Positions 1-5,749 are shown, numbered from the stretch's first letter. The stretch is DNA of 7,597 nt from Phycisphaerae bacterium (GCA_021736615.1 JAIPFN010000014.1:1-7597), one strand, 5' to 3'. Notes: generated by a model from the letters alone, not told the origin. Program-made: numbers and translations.

Positions 1-198
1 GTTAACCCGAATCTCGCGGCGATGGAAAGCCTGGTTCGCCTGCCGGGAGTAGGGCCTGCGACGGCAGAATCGATCATAGAATACAGACAGGATACCCCGG
101 ACGGAAAAGCCTTTACCAAACCGGCGGACCTGCAGAGCATTAAAGGGATCGGCCCGAAAACGGTCGAAAAGATAGAACCCTGGCTTAATTTTGAATGA
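1..198 (+). CDS. ComEA-like helix-hairpin-helix DNA-binding protein, C-terminal part (5' end outside window)
   Basis: The frame is open from the first base and ends at TGA 196-198, giving 65 residues of a protein whose start lies upstream. Two helix-hairpin-helix (HhH) motifs are visible: LVRLPGVGPATAESII at about residues 11-26 and LQSIKGIGPKTVEKI at about 46-60. The G-V/I-G-P hairpin turns in each contact the DNA backbone non-specifically. A tandem HhH pair closing the protein, opened by V-N-P-N (compare the usual N-x-N-T/P-A start), is the arrangement of the ComEA C-terminal domain. ComEA binds incoming double-stranded DNA at the cell surface or in the periplasm during natural transformation. 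Similar HhH tails also occur in other small secreted or membrane proteins and in repair proteins. The N-terminal half, which would show a membrane anchor, is missing, so the domain call is strong and the competence role is only inferred. Confidence 0.8.
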   Translation, partial: VNPNLAAMESLVRLPGVGPATAESIIEYRQDTPDGKAFTKPADLQSIKGIGPKTVEKIEPWLNFE

Positions 199-206
199 AT
201 AATGAC

Positions 207-225
207 TCCCGACGTAAAGCCGGGA
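207..225 (+). terminator. Weak hairpin after the HhH gene, possible terminator
   Basis: The arms TCCCG (207-211) and CGGGA (221-225) are perfectly complementary around a 9-base loop, starting 8 bases after the HhH stop codon. There is no T-run after the right arm, so it is not a canonical intrinsic terminator. The arm sequence recurs in the longer palindrome at 812-829, so this may be a member of a dispersed palindrome family. Confidence 0.25.
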
Positions 226-236
226 TGTTCCATATT

Positions 237-257
237 GTATAATGTATAATGAAGGAA
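237..257 (+). promoter_or_regulatory. Tandem TATAAT boxes within a 7-base repeat, candidate promoter
   Basis: GTATAAT occurs twice in perfect tandem (237-243, 244-250), followed by a degenerate third unit GAAGGAA (251-257). This creates two perfect sigma-70-type -10 boxes, TATAAT at 238-243 and 245-250. No convincing TTGACA-like -35 box lies 16-18 bases upstream, and neither box has a correctly placed TGn extension. GAAGGA at 251-256 is also the only Shine-Dalgarno-like sequence before the gene at 283, but it is 26 bases from that start. The repeat is certain; the promoter role is inferred. Confidence 0.4.
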
Positions 258-258
258 A

Positions 259-270
259 CGGCTTCGGCCG
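259..270 (+). other. C(UUCG)G tetraloop hairpin between Shine-Dalgarno and start codon
   Basis: CGGC (259-262) and GCCG (267-270) pair around TTCG, giving the very stable C(UUCG)G tetraloop. It lies between the GAAGGA sequence (251-256) and the ATG at 283. If folded, it would shorten the effective distance from 26 to about 14 bases. A regulatory role is inferred only. Confidence 0.4.
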
Positions 271-282
271 AAACGTATAAAT

Positions 283-771
283 ATGGCAGAGTGGGAAATC
301 AGAAAAACATTAGGACAATGCTCGGGCACCGGAGAAGAATTTGCGGTCGGGCAGGAGTATTTTGCTGCGCTTGTGGCTATCGAAGAAGGCTTTGAAAGAC
401 GCGATTTCAGCGTAGAATACTGGCTAGAGCACAAACCGGAGGTTTATTGCTTCTGGAAAACGAAAATGGTCGACCCGGAAAATAAGAAAAAACTTTTCAT
501 CGATGACGAAATGCTGATGTCTTTTTTTGATCGGCTTGGCGAAGAGACCGATACTGAAAAGGTTAACTTCCGGTTCGTGCTTACGCTCGTACTTATGCGA
601 AAACGAAAACTAAAGTACCTCTCCGACGCGATCAGAGACGGCAAAGAGATCTGGCACATGCGAGTCGCCGGCGAAGGCAGAGAAGTTACAGTAATAAACC
701 CGCATCTTTCGGAAGACCAGATCGAAAGCCTCTCCGAACAGATGGGGCAAATAATGGAAGTCGACATCTAA
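283..771 (+). CDS. Conserved-looking small cytoplasmic protein of unknown function
   Basis: 162 residues with no signal peptide and no membrane segment, ending at TAA 769-771. The N-terminus (about residues 4-47) has the pattern W-E-I-R, C13-S-G-T-G, G-x-x-Y/F-x-A-L, G-F-E-R-R-D-F, then Y-W. This resembles, from memory, small proteins in planctomycetes and related bacteria in which the equivalent positions carry paired cysteines (a zinc-ribbon-like site). Here only C13 remains of those positions, so metal binding is unlikely. A helical middle (FVLTLVLMRKRKLKYL, about 97-112) is followed by an E-I-W-H-M-R strand and an acidic amphipathic tail. The ATG at 283 is the only sensible start, but no ribosome-binding site sits at normal spacing: the nearest, GAAGGA at 251-256, is separated by a UUCG hairpin. 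I do not assign a function. The gene follows the HhH gene by 84 bases and precedes the LolA-like lipoprotein by 86, in the same orientation. Confidence 0.8.
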   Translation: MAEWEIRKTLGQCSGTGEEFAVGQEYFAALVAIEEGFERRDFSVEYWLEHKPEVYCFWKTKMVDPENKKKLFIDDEMLMSFFDRLGEETDTEKVNFRFVLTLVLMRKRKLKYLSDAIRDGKEIWHMRVAGEGREVTVINPHLSEDQIESLSEQMGQIMEVDI

Positions 772-811
772 TCAAACTGACCTGACGGCCGGCTTGGAAT
801 TACTAATTACG

Positions 812-829
812 TCCCGATGTACATCGGGA
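812..829. repeat. 18-base perfect palindrome
   Basis: TCCCGATGT (812-820) is followed directly by its exact reverse complement ACATCGGGA (821-829). It lies 40 bases after the stop of the gene at 283-771 and 28 bases before the lipoprotein start. There is no T-run downstream, so it is not a standard terminator. It could be a protein-binding site or a member of a dispersed palindrome family; the imperfect relative at 207-225 has the same TCCCG/CGGGA outer arms. Confidence 0.6.
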
Positions 830-835
830 TTGGAA

Positions 836-850
836 TCGCCTTCGGCGAGG
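836..850 (+). promoter_or_regulatory. Hairpin overlapping the lipoprotein ribosome-binding site
   Basis: TCGCC (836-840) and GGCGA (844-848) pair around TTC. The Shine-Dalgarno GAGG (847-850) lies 7 bases before the ATG at 858, and its first two bases are inside the right arm. Folding would therefore partly mask the ribosome-binding site. This placement supports 858 as the start; regulation by the hairpin is inferred. Confidence 0.4.
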
Positions 851-857
851 CTATGCT

Positions 858-1712
858 ATGGTTAATATTTTAAAACGCATTTTATTTTTGGTTTTGTTGG
901 CGGCAATTCTTCCTTTGGCCGGTTGTCCCGGTCCCGGCAAACACATTGAACCCGATGCGATCATTAAAGGCATGGGCAGCATTGAAGCATCCGCCGCCGC
1001 CCTTAAAGCACACAAGGCCGGCATTATTCCAGTAATGGCATACGGCAAGCTCAAATATATCTACTTCGACAATGGCAGGAAAAAAGAGGAAAATCTCGAC
1101 GCCAACCTCCGTTTCGACCCGCCAAACCTGTTGTTCTTTAACGCGACGAGCGCGCTCGGCGAGGCGATTCGGCTTGGGGCAAACGACGAGGAATTCTGGT
1201 TCCACATAAAGCCCAAAGAGGTCAGTCAGTACTTCTGGGGCACATGGAAGCAGCTTGGCCAATGCGAGAGCAACCTGCTTATCACCCCCGAGAGCATGCT
1301 CGATGCACTGGGAATGGTCACCGTCGATTCAAGCTGGATGCGGATGGATTACAACGGACAGGATATGCTTGTAAAACTCGGCGACGACGGCCGCGTTAAA
1401 AAAAGAATATTCGTAAACCGAAAAGGCTATCTCGTCAGCAGGATCGAGTATTATGACAATGAAGAATTTAAAACATTAACAGTGGATATGAGCGATTACA
1501 AGCCTGTTGGCGACGGCTCACCGATTCCAACGAAGATAAATATTACCGATTACAATATCGGCGAGGTAGAGGCAAAGATCGAGATCACATTGAAAAGCCC
1601 CAGGTTCTTAAAACCGGAGAAAATTAAAGAAAATCTTTTCAAACGGCCGCCGCCGAAGGGATTTAAGTCGATTTTTAAAATGAGCGATAATTGCAAGTTT
1701 GTAGAGCAATGA
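858..1712 (+). CDS. Lipoprotein with LolA/LolB-like fold (planctomycete type)
   Basis: 284 residues. The N-terminus is a lipoprotein signal peptide: N-I-L-K-R, a hydrophobic run (about 8-21) and lipobox L-A-G-C with the lipid-accepting cysteine at C23. The mature part has alternating beta-strand patterns typical of the LolA/LolB half-barrel: a strand with K-L-K-Y-I-Y-F (about 64-70), then L-R-F-D-P-P-N-L-L-F-F, and L-G-E-A-I-R-L-G-A-N-D-E-E-F-W-F-H-I-K-P (about 100-119). The block 'LGxxxxLGxNDExFWxxxKP' and the ending with R-P-P-P-K-G-F-K recall planctomycete lipoproteins of this fold (recalled, not searched). LolA/LolB-type proteins shield lipoprotein acyl chains between membranes; this one probably binds a lipid or lipidated ligand in the periplasm. 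GAGG at 847-850 is correctly spaced for the ATG at 858. The envelope role fits the LPS-export genes 1.2 kb downstream, but the methyltransferase lies between, so operon membership is uncertain. No specific gene symbol is justified. Confidence 0.75.
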   Translation: MVNILKRILFLVLLAAILPLAGCPGPGKHIEPDAIIKGMGSIEASAAALKAHKAGIIPVMAYGKLKYIYFDNGRKKEENLDANLRFDPPNLLFFNATSALGEAIRLGANDEEFWFHIKPKEVSQYFWGTWKQLGQCESNLLITPESMLDALGMVTVDSSWMRMDYNGQDMLVKLGDDGRVKKRIFVNRKGYLVSRIEYYDNEEFKTLTVDMSDYKPVGDGSPIPTKINITDYNIGEVEAKIEITLKSPRFLKPEKIKENLFKRPPPKGFKSIFKMSDNCKFVEQ

Positions 1713-1719
1713 GGATTTC

Positions 1720-1754
1720 GTTAGTAGTAAGTGGTGTGTGGTAAGTGGTAAATG
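1720..1754 (+). repeat. Heptanucleotide tandem repeat, GTAAGTG type, five units
   Basis: Five units in exact 7-base register: GTTAGTA, GTAAGTG, GTGTGTG, GTAAGTG, GTAAATG. The array begins 8 bases after the lipoprotein stop and ends 17 bases before the Shine-Dalgarno of the methyltransferase gene. It also creates a spurious in-frame GTG start at 1738 for that gene. It resembles the short tandemly repeated heptanucleotides known from filamentous cyanobacteria in layout, not in sequence. Confidence 0.7.
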
Positions 1755-1770
1755 GATTTTAATTTCATTC

Positions 1771-1775
1771 AAGGA
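1771..1775 (+). promoter_or_regulatory. Ribosome-binding site that fixes the methyltransferase start
   Basis: AAGGA lies 10 bases before the ATG at 1786. The frame is open from a GTG at 1738, but that GTG lies inside the repeat array and has no Shine-Dalgarno. The 16 extra residues it would add do not resemble the family N-terminus, so 1786 is the better start. Confidence 0.65.
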
Positions 1776-1785
1776 TGGATTTATA

Positions 1786-2700
1786 ATGGCTAAGTTAAAA
1801 CTTTCAGAACGGATCAAGGCGGGGACGTTTTTTCTTGATGGGGCCATGGGCACCCAGTTGATCGACAGCGGCATAGAAATGGGCCGGTGCGGCGACTACC
1901 TTAGCGTTACCAACCCGGACGCGGTCAAAGCGGTTCACACAGCATACCTTAAAGCCGGCAGCGATGCCATTTCTACCAACACTTTCGGCGCAAATACCAT
2001 CACACTGGCTAAGCACGGCATGGAAGGTGAACTGGAGAACATCTGCGTAAGTGGCGCAAAGAACGCTATCGACGCCGTCGAAGCCGTCTGCGGCAAAGAT
2101 GCCGACAAGTACGTACTCGGCGACATCGGCCCTTCCGGAGATTTCTTTGAACCGGTAGGATTGCTCAAAGCCGAAGACCTTCGCACCGCGATCGCCGCAC
2201 AGGCAGCGGCACTGGATAAAGGCGGCGTTGACGGATTCATTATCGAAACAATGACTGACCTTGAAGAGGCTGCAGCCGCTGTCGAAGCGGTTAAGTCCGT
2301 TTCGCAGTTGCCGGTGTTTATCTCTTTTGCGTTTGACCCGGCAGGCGGACGGTTCCGAACCATGATGGGAGTCAGTGCCGAGATGATCGTCGAAAGGCTC
2401 ACACCACTGGGCGTAGACGCTATCGGGTTCAACTGCGGGTCGCTGGGTATGGACGAATACGTCAAACTGGCCGAGATTTTTGCCGACCTGCTGAAAGATA
2501 CAAACACCCTGCTGATGGCAGAAGCAAACGCAGGCAAACCCGAACTCGTTGAGGGCGGAGTCAACTTCAGCCTGACCCCGGAAGATTTTGCCGTTGCCGG
2601 AGAAAAAATTCTCGCAGCCGGTGCCTCTATAATCGGCGGCTGCTGCGGAACAACACCGGCCCATATCGCGGCCCTGGCAGGAAAATCCGGAAACCCTTAA
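1786..2700 (+). CDS. Stand-alone homocysteine S-methyltransferase (MetH N-domain type)
   Basis: 304 residues, a complete Hcy-binding (homocysteine S-methyltransferase) TIM barrel and nothing more. The N-terminal signature L-D-G-A-M-G-T-Q-L sits at about residues 18-26, N-T-F-G-A-N at 65-70 and G-D-I-G-P-S at about 112-117. The zinc ligands that activate the homocysteine thiolate are present: C217 in F-N-C-G and C286-C287 in G-G-C-C-G-T-T-P. The enzyme transfers a methyl group to homocysteine to make methionine. Full MetH carries folate, cobalamin and reactivation domains after this barrel; here translation stops after it, and none of those domains is encoded nearby. The partner could be a separate corrinoid or folate protein elsewhere, or the donor could be S-methylmethionine or a betaine, as in other short members. 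The family call is secure; the methyl donor is unknown. The protein is soluble, with no signal peptide. No SAM- or cobalamin-riboswitch features are visible upstream. Confidence 0.9.
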   Translation: MAKLKLSERIKAGTFFLDGAMGTQLIDSGIEMGRCGDYLSVTNPDAVKAVHTAYLKAGSDAISTNTFGANTITLAKHGMEGELENICVSGAKNAIDAVEAVCGKDADKYVLGDIGPSGDFFEPVGLLKAEDLRTAIAAQAAALDKGGVDGFIIETMTDLEEAAAAVEAVKSVSQLPVFISFAFDPAGGRFRTMMGVSAEMIVERLTPLGVDAIGFNCGSLGMDEYVKLAEIFADLLKDTNTLLMAEANAGKPELVEGGVNFSLTPEDFAVAGEKILAAGASIIGGCCGTTPAHIAALAGKSGNP

Positions 2701-2722
2701 TATAACCAGAACAAAACAACCC

Positions 2723-2738
2723 GTTAATCAGTTAATCG
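2723..2738 (+). repeat. 8-base direct duplication
   Basis: GTTAATCA (2723-2730) is followed directly by GTTAATCG (2731-2738), matching at 7 of 8 positions. It is a short tandem duplication 22 bases after the methyltransferase stop. The period is 8, so it does not belong with the 7-base arrays in other gaps. No function is evident. Confidence 0.4.
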
Positions 2739-2763
2739 AGCTGAAATAATTCTCAAAAGCATT

Positions 2764-2816
2764 TTTTTGCTGCAAAAATATATTTTTGTTGCAAAATATG
2801 CGATTTCTGTAAAAAT
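2764..2816 (+). promoter_or_regulatory. AT-rich phased palindromic repeats upstream of lptF
   Basis: TTTTTGC-T-GCAAAAA (2764-2778) is a perfect inverted repeat. A near copy, TTTTTGTTGCAAAATAT, follows at 2783-2799, and a weaker one, TTTCTGTAAAAAT, at 2804-2816. The units start 19 and 21 bases apart, about two helical turns. The T-run/A-run pattern suggests bent DNA, a repressor or nucleoid-protein site, or an upstream promoter element. I could not place a convincing -35/-10 pair here. The repeats are visible; the regulatory role is inferred. Confidence 0.4.
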
Positions 2817-2841
2817 GTGTTCTGTCAAACAGTCAGTTTTC

Positions 2842-2890
2842 GGTTTGGTAAGGAAACCAGGCAGGCCCGATGCCGCCTATATGATATAGG
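2842..2890 (+). promoter_or_regulatory. Structured leader with mutually exclusive hairpins before lptF
   Basis: Three hairpins can form back to back. H1 pairs GGTTT (2842-2846) with AAACC (2854-2858), loop GGTAAGG. H2 starts on the next base: AGGC-A-GGC (2859-2866) with GCCGCCT (2872-2878), seven pairs, one bulged A, loop CCGAT. H3 pairs CCTATA (2876-2881) with TATAGG (2885-2890), triloop TGA. H2 and H3 compete for CCT 2876-2878, and H3 buries the AGG of the only Shine-Dalgarno-like AGGA (2888-2891) of lptF. A micro-frame ATG-CCG-CCT-ATA-TGA runs 2870-2884. I do not match it to a known riboswitch class; a switch function is an inference. Confidence 0.35.
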
Positions 2891-2904
2891 ATTACTGATA
2901 ACTT

Positions 2905-4536
2905 ATGGTTTTTACAATTCATAGATATATTTTTCGCGAGTTGATCCGCGTTTTTATTATGGCGACAATTGCGCTTACTTTTATGCTGAGCCTCGGTTCA
3001 ATGCTTCAACCGATCCAGGAATTCGGAGTCAGCCCCCAGCAAGCCATCCACCTGCTCGGATATTTCCTGCCGATAACATTGACCGTTGTTTTGCCGATGA
3101 GTGCACTATTTTCCGCAGCGCTTATTTACGGCAGATTCGCAAGCGACAACGAACTGGCAGCCTGCAAAGCCAGCGGAATCAGCCTTATGACGCTGGTCTA
3201 CCCCGGACTCTGCCTTGCCGTAGTCGTCGCTATAACCAATTTGATCCTGAGCTTTTATGTTGTCCCGGCATTTGTCATGCGTGCCGAAAAGTCCGTCCAG
3301 GGAAACGCCAAACAGATCGTCTTCAGGAATATCCAGCGAAAGGGATACTTCGAGATGCCCGGCAAGAGATTCCGCATCTATGCCGACCATGTCGTCCCCA
3401 AAGATGATATGCTTTACGGCGTGATCATGCTGGAATCAAAGAACGATGACATCACAAGGCAGATATTTGCCAAATCCGCAAGGATCATTATTAAAACCGA
3501 AAGCGACTATACCGAAGTGACCGCAATCGCCGAGGACACTTATCAACTCGACAAAAACGACAACCCGGCCTACTCCGACATGATCCCGACAATGACCAGA
3601 TTCCCGCCGATGCTTGGCGATGAAATTAAATTCCAGAAGATCGACAGGCTTAAGGAAATTCGCGCAGACATGTCTAAATACGGTCCGGTAAGAAAAAAAG
3701 TACTCGCGGCAAGGGCACAATTAGCCACCGAAGCGCTCGCCGAAGACATCGCGAAAAAACTCGCCGACCCCGATGTTGGTGCCTACCATCTAACCTCCGA
3801 GGACAAGATATTAGTGGTATCCGCCGCCGGGTGTAAGTCACTTGGCGATAACACCATCACCCTTGCACCGCCGATAGAACTGCTCGAATATAACAAGTTC
3901 TCCCGAAAACTCAGCTTTACCTGGACTTCAGACAACGAGGCAGAACTGACATTTATCAGCGATCAGCCGGATTCAAAACTGGGATTGACGCTTAATAATA
4001 CGTTTTGGAAAAAGACTGATGACTACAAGGGACGTGCCCCGCTTCTTAGTAAAGTTTTTCCGGGTATATATCTCACACCGGAAATCAGCAATAAATTGAA
4101 TAAGCGAAACCGAAGCCTTATCGAGACGATCGCCACGATAGACAACCCCGATGCCGAATATCCCATTTTGACCGCCAAGCCTTCGCCGACGCTTATCAAG
4201 CTCAAGAAAGACGCCGACTATTCCATTTGGATCACTTCAAAAAAGATCCTCGCCGAGGTTCATACCAGGCTCGTATTCGGAATTGGATCGATAACGCTGA
4301 TACTTTTCGCCGTGGCGCTTGGGATAATATTCAAAGGCGGACACCTGCTCAGCGCATTCGGCGCAAGCTCGATACCGGCTGCCGCTCTTATCGTATTTAT
4401 CATGTCTGGCAAGGAACTGACCAAAACAGTAAACAAATCAATGCCGGAAATTACCGGTATCATCGTCATGTGGTCCGGACTTGCCTTACTTTCGATAATC
4501 GCGTTCATAATCTTCAGAAAACTAACAAGAACATAA
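2905..4536 (+). CDS. lptF: LptF/LptG-family LPS export permease with enlarged periplasmic region (LptF position)
   Basis: 543 residues; the YjgP/YjgQ permease architecture is clear. TM1 is about 13-34, TM2 about 50-74, TM3 about 97-121, then a long periplasmic region, then TM4 about 455-475, TM5 about 484-502 and TM6 about 516-537. Family landmarks are N-E-L-A-A-C-K-A-S-G-I-S (82-93) in the coupling loop after TM2, which contacts the LptB ATPase, and E-V-H-T-R (451-455) entering TM4. LptF and LptG form the membrane channel of LptB2FG, which extracts lipopolysaccharide and passes it to LptC/LptA. Usual LptF length is about 350-400 residues. Here the region between TM3 and TM4 is about 330 residues, with roughly 150 extra between about 290 and 440, mostly beta-patterned. 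The AGGA at 2888-2891 is 13 bases from the ATG, a long spacing. LptG follows 45 bases downstream. The family is certain; F versus G is assigned by gene order and is less certain. Confidence 0.85.
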   Translation: MVFTIHRYIFRELIRVFIMATIALTFMLSLGSMLQPIQEFGVSPQQAIHLLGYFLPITLTVVLPMSALFSAALIYGRFASDNELAACKASGISLMTLVYPGLCLAVVVAITNLILSFYVVPAFVMRAEKSVQGNAKQIVFRNIQRKGYFEMPGKRFRIYADHVVPKDDMLYGVIMLESKNDDITRQIFAKSARIIIKTESDYTEVTAIAEDTYQLDKNDNPAYSDMIPTMTRFPPMLGDEIKFQKIDRLKEIRADMSKYGPVRKKVLAARAQLATEALAEDIAKKLADPDVGAYHLTSEDKILVVSAAGCKSLGDNTITLAPPIELLEYNKFSRKLSFTWTSDNEAELTFISDQPDSKLGLTLNNTFWKKTDDYKGRAPLLSKVFPGIYLTPEISNKLNKRNRSLIETIATIDNPDAEYPILTAKPSPTLIKLKKDADYSIWITSKKILAEVHTRLVFGIGSITLILFAVALGIIFKGGHLLSAFGASSIPAAALIVFIMSGKELTKTVNKSMPEITGIIVMWSGLALLSIIAFIIFRKLTRT

Positions 4537-4538
4537 TA

Positions 4539-4580
4539 GCTGGAAGCTGATTGCTGAAAGCTGATTGCTGATCGCTAAAA
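4539..4580 (+). repeat. Heptanucleotide tandem repeat, GCTGAWW type, six units, between lptF and lptG
   Basis: Six units in perfect 7-base register: GCTGGAA, GCTGATT, GCTGAAA, GCTGATT, GCTGATC, GCTAAAA. The 42 bases fill almost the whole 45-base gap from the lptF TAA (4534-4536) to the lptG ATG (4582). TGA recurs at 4548, 4555, 4562 and 4569, covering all three plus-strand frames. Read on the minus strand, the array encodes the S-A-I-S-x-Q-L type peptide pattern that heptamer repeats give in cyanobacterial genomes (recalled). Confidence 0.8.
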
Positions 4581-4581
4581 A

Positions 4582-5709
4582 ATGAAAACACTTGACAGAT
4601 ATGTAGCTAAAAGTTTTATAACGGGTTACTTTATTTCTTTTATGGTCCTGATCGGCCTTTGTATCGTCGTCGATTTTTTTGTCAATATCGACGAGTTCGC
4701 CGAACATACCGACAAAGGCGTAATGACCGTACTAATGAACATCGGATCATACTACGCTTCTGAAAGTGCGGTTTATTTCAGGGATCTTGCCGGTATGATC
4801 ACCGTTCTTGCCGCGGTATTTTCGCTGGGCAAAATGACCAAGCACAACGAATTAATCGCGGTGATGGCATCGGGCGTAAGTCTTAAAAGGGTCATTGCTC
4901 CGATCATCTTACTCGCCATACTGTTTACAAGCTTTCACGTCATCGACCAGGAAATAATAATACCAAGGCTCGCCAACATGCTCGTAAGGGACCAGGACTA
5001 TGACGCCGACAAAGGCAACGTATACTCAGTCTGGTTTATGGACGACACACAGGGTTCGCTGATCTGCACAACTAGATATATCGAGAAAACAGAAACGATG
5101 ACAAACCCGACCTTCATCCTCCGCCAGCATGGCCAGAAACTTAACGACTGGACCGTCATAGGAAAGATCAAAGCCGACTCCGCCGTATATAACCACGAAA
5201 AAGAAAGATGGGATCTCAAAAACGGGGTAAGAACAATACTCAACGTAAACGCAGGCACAACAGAAGAAAGACTGCCCAAGTTCGACATCGTCGAACACTT
5301 CGCAACAGATGTCACACCGGACCAGATACCGCTTAGAAGGCAGGAAAGTTATAAGGCAATGTTAAGCTCGTCTCAACTGGCAAACCTGGCCAACCAGGAA
5401 ACAAAGATCAAGGACCAGGCCGAACTCATCAGCCAGCAGAACTTCCGAATAACAGACCCCATCATCAATATGATAATGCTGATGATTGCCCTGCCGGTTC
5501 TTGTTTGCCGCGACCCCAAGGCGATGAAGCCTGCGATAGCAAAAAGTTTCGCGATAACCGCGTTGTGTTTCCTGGTCACCTTCGGATGCAAAATGGTTTC
5601 GACAGAACAGTTCATATTCGACAGAATCTGGCCGGAACTATGGGCCTGGTTGCCGATTCTCATCTTCTTCCCAATAGCACTGATAGAAATAGACTCAATG
5701 AAAACATAA
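4582..5709 (+). CDS. lptG: LptF/LptG-family LPS export permease (LptG position)
   Basis: 375 residues, normal for the family. TM1 is about 12-34, TM2 about 62-84, TM3 about 102-121, followed by a periplasmic beta-jellyroll-type region (about 122-288), then TM4 about 291-309, TM5 about 317-338 and TM6 about 352-370. N-terminal K-T-L-D-R-Y-V-A-K matches the usual amphipathic lead-in, and H-N-E-L-I-A-V-M-A-S-G-V-S (88-100) is the coupling-helix signature that meets LptB. The I-T-D-P-I-I-N entry to TM4 is typical of this subunit. With the upstream permease it would form the LptFG channel of the LPS exporter; LptB is not in the window. No Shine-Dalgarno lies at normal distance: the gap upstream is the GCTGAWW heptamer array, ending in an A-rich run just before ATG. 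Initiation may rely on the A-rich start region or on coupling to lptF. The sulfatase starts 40 bases downstream, so cotranscription is possible. Confidence 0.88.
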   Translation: MKTLDRYVAKSFITGYFISFMVLIGLCIVVDFFVNIDEFAEHTDKGVMTVLMNIGSYYASESAVYFRDLAGMITVLAAVFSLGKMTKHNELIAVMASGVSLKRVIAPIILLAILFTSFHVIDQEIIIPRLANMLVRDQDYDADKGNVYSVWFMDDTQGSLICTTRYIEKTETMTNPTFILRQHGQKLNDWTVIGKIKADSAVYNHEKERWDLKNGVRTILNVNAGTTEERLPKFDIVEHFATDVTPDQIPLRRQESYKAMLSSSQLANLANQETKIKDQAELISQQNFRITDPIINMIMLMIALPVLVCRDPKAMKPAIAKSFAITALCFLVTFGCKMVSTEQFIFDRIWPELWAWLPILIFFPIALIEIDSMKT

Positions 5710-5749
5710 TCGTTTTATAGTTTTCAGACTCAAAATTTTCGGGAGTATT

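Noticed and set aside
882..1262. Minus-strand frame of 126 codons opposite the lipoprotein
   Set aside because: The plus-strand gene has a lipobox signal peptide and a correctly placed ribosome-binding site; the minus frame is a shadow without recognisable features.
1738..1785. Upstream GTG start for the methyltransferase
   Set aside because: It falls inside the heptamer array, has no Shine-Dalgarno, and adds residues unlike the family; AAGGA at 1771-1775 supports ATG 1786.
1804..2664. Open frame of 286 codons on the minus strand, opposite the methyltransferase
   Set aside because: It is antisense to a gene with clear catalytic motifs, its translation resembles no family, it is cysteine- and arginine-rich in the way of shadow frames, and it has no ribosome-binding site.
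2789..2817. Sigma-70 promoter using TTGCAA (2789-2794) as the -35 box
   Set aside because: At 15-17 base spacing only TAAAAA or AAAATG is available, neither a good -10 box.
2842..2890. Known riboswitch (cyclic di-GMP, cobalamin, SAM, fluoride or preQ1)
   Set aside because: The conserved core sequences of these classes, as I recall them, are not present; only the generic competing-hairpin structure remains.
5699..5726. Terminator between lptG and the sulfatase: TGAAAAC (5699-5705) with GTTTTCA (5720-5726)
   Set aside because: The stem is AT-rich with a 14-base loop, overlaps the lptG 3' end, and is not followed by a T-run; too weak to list.
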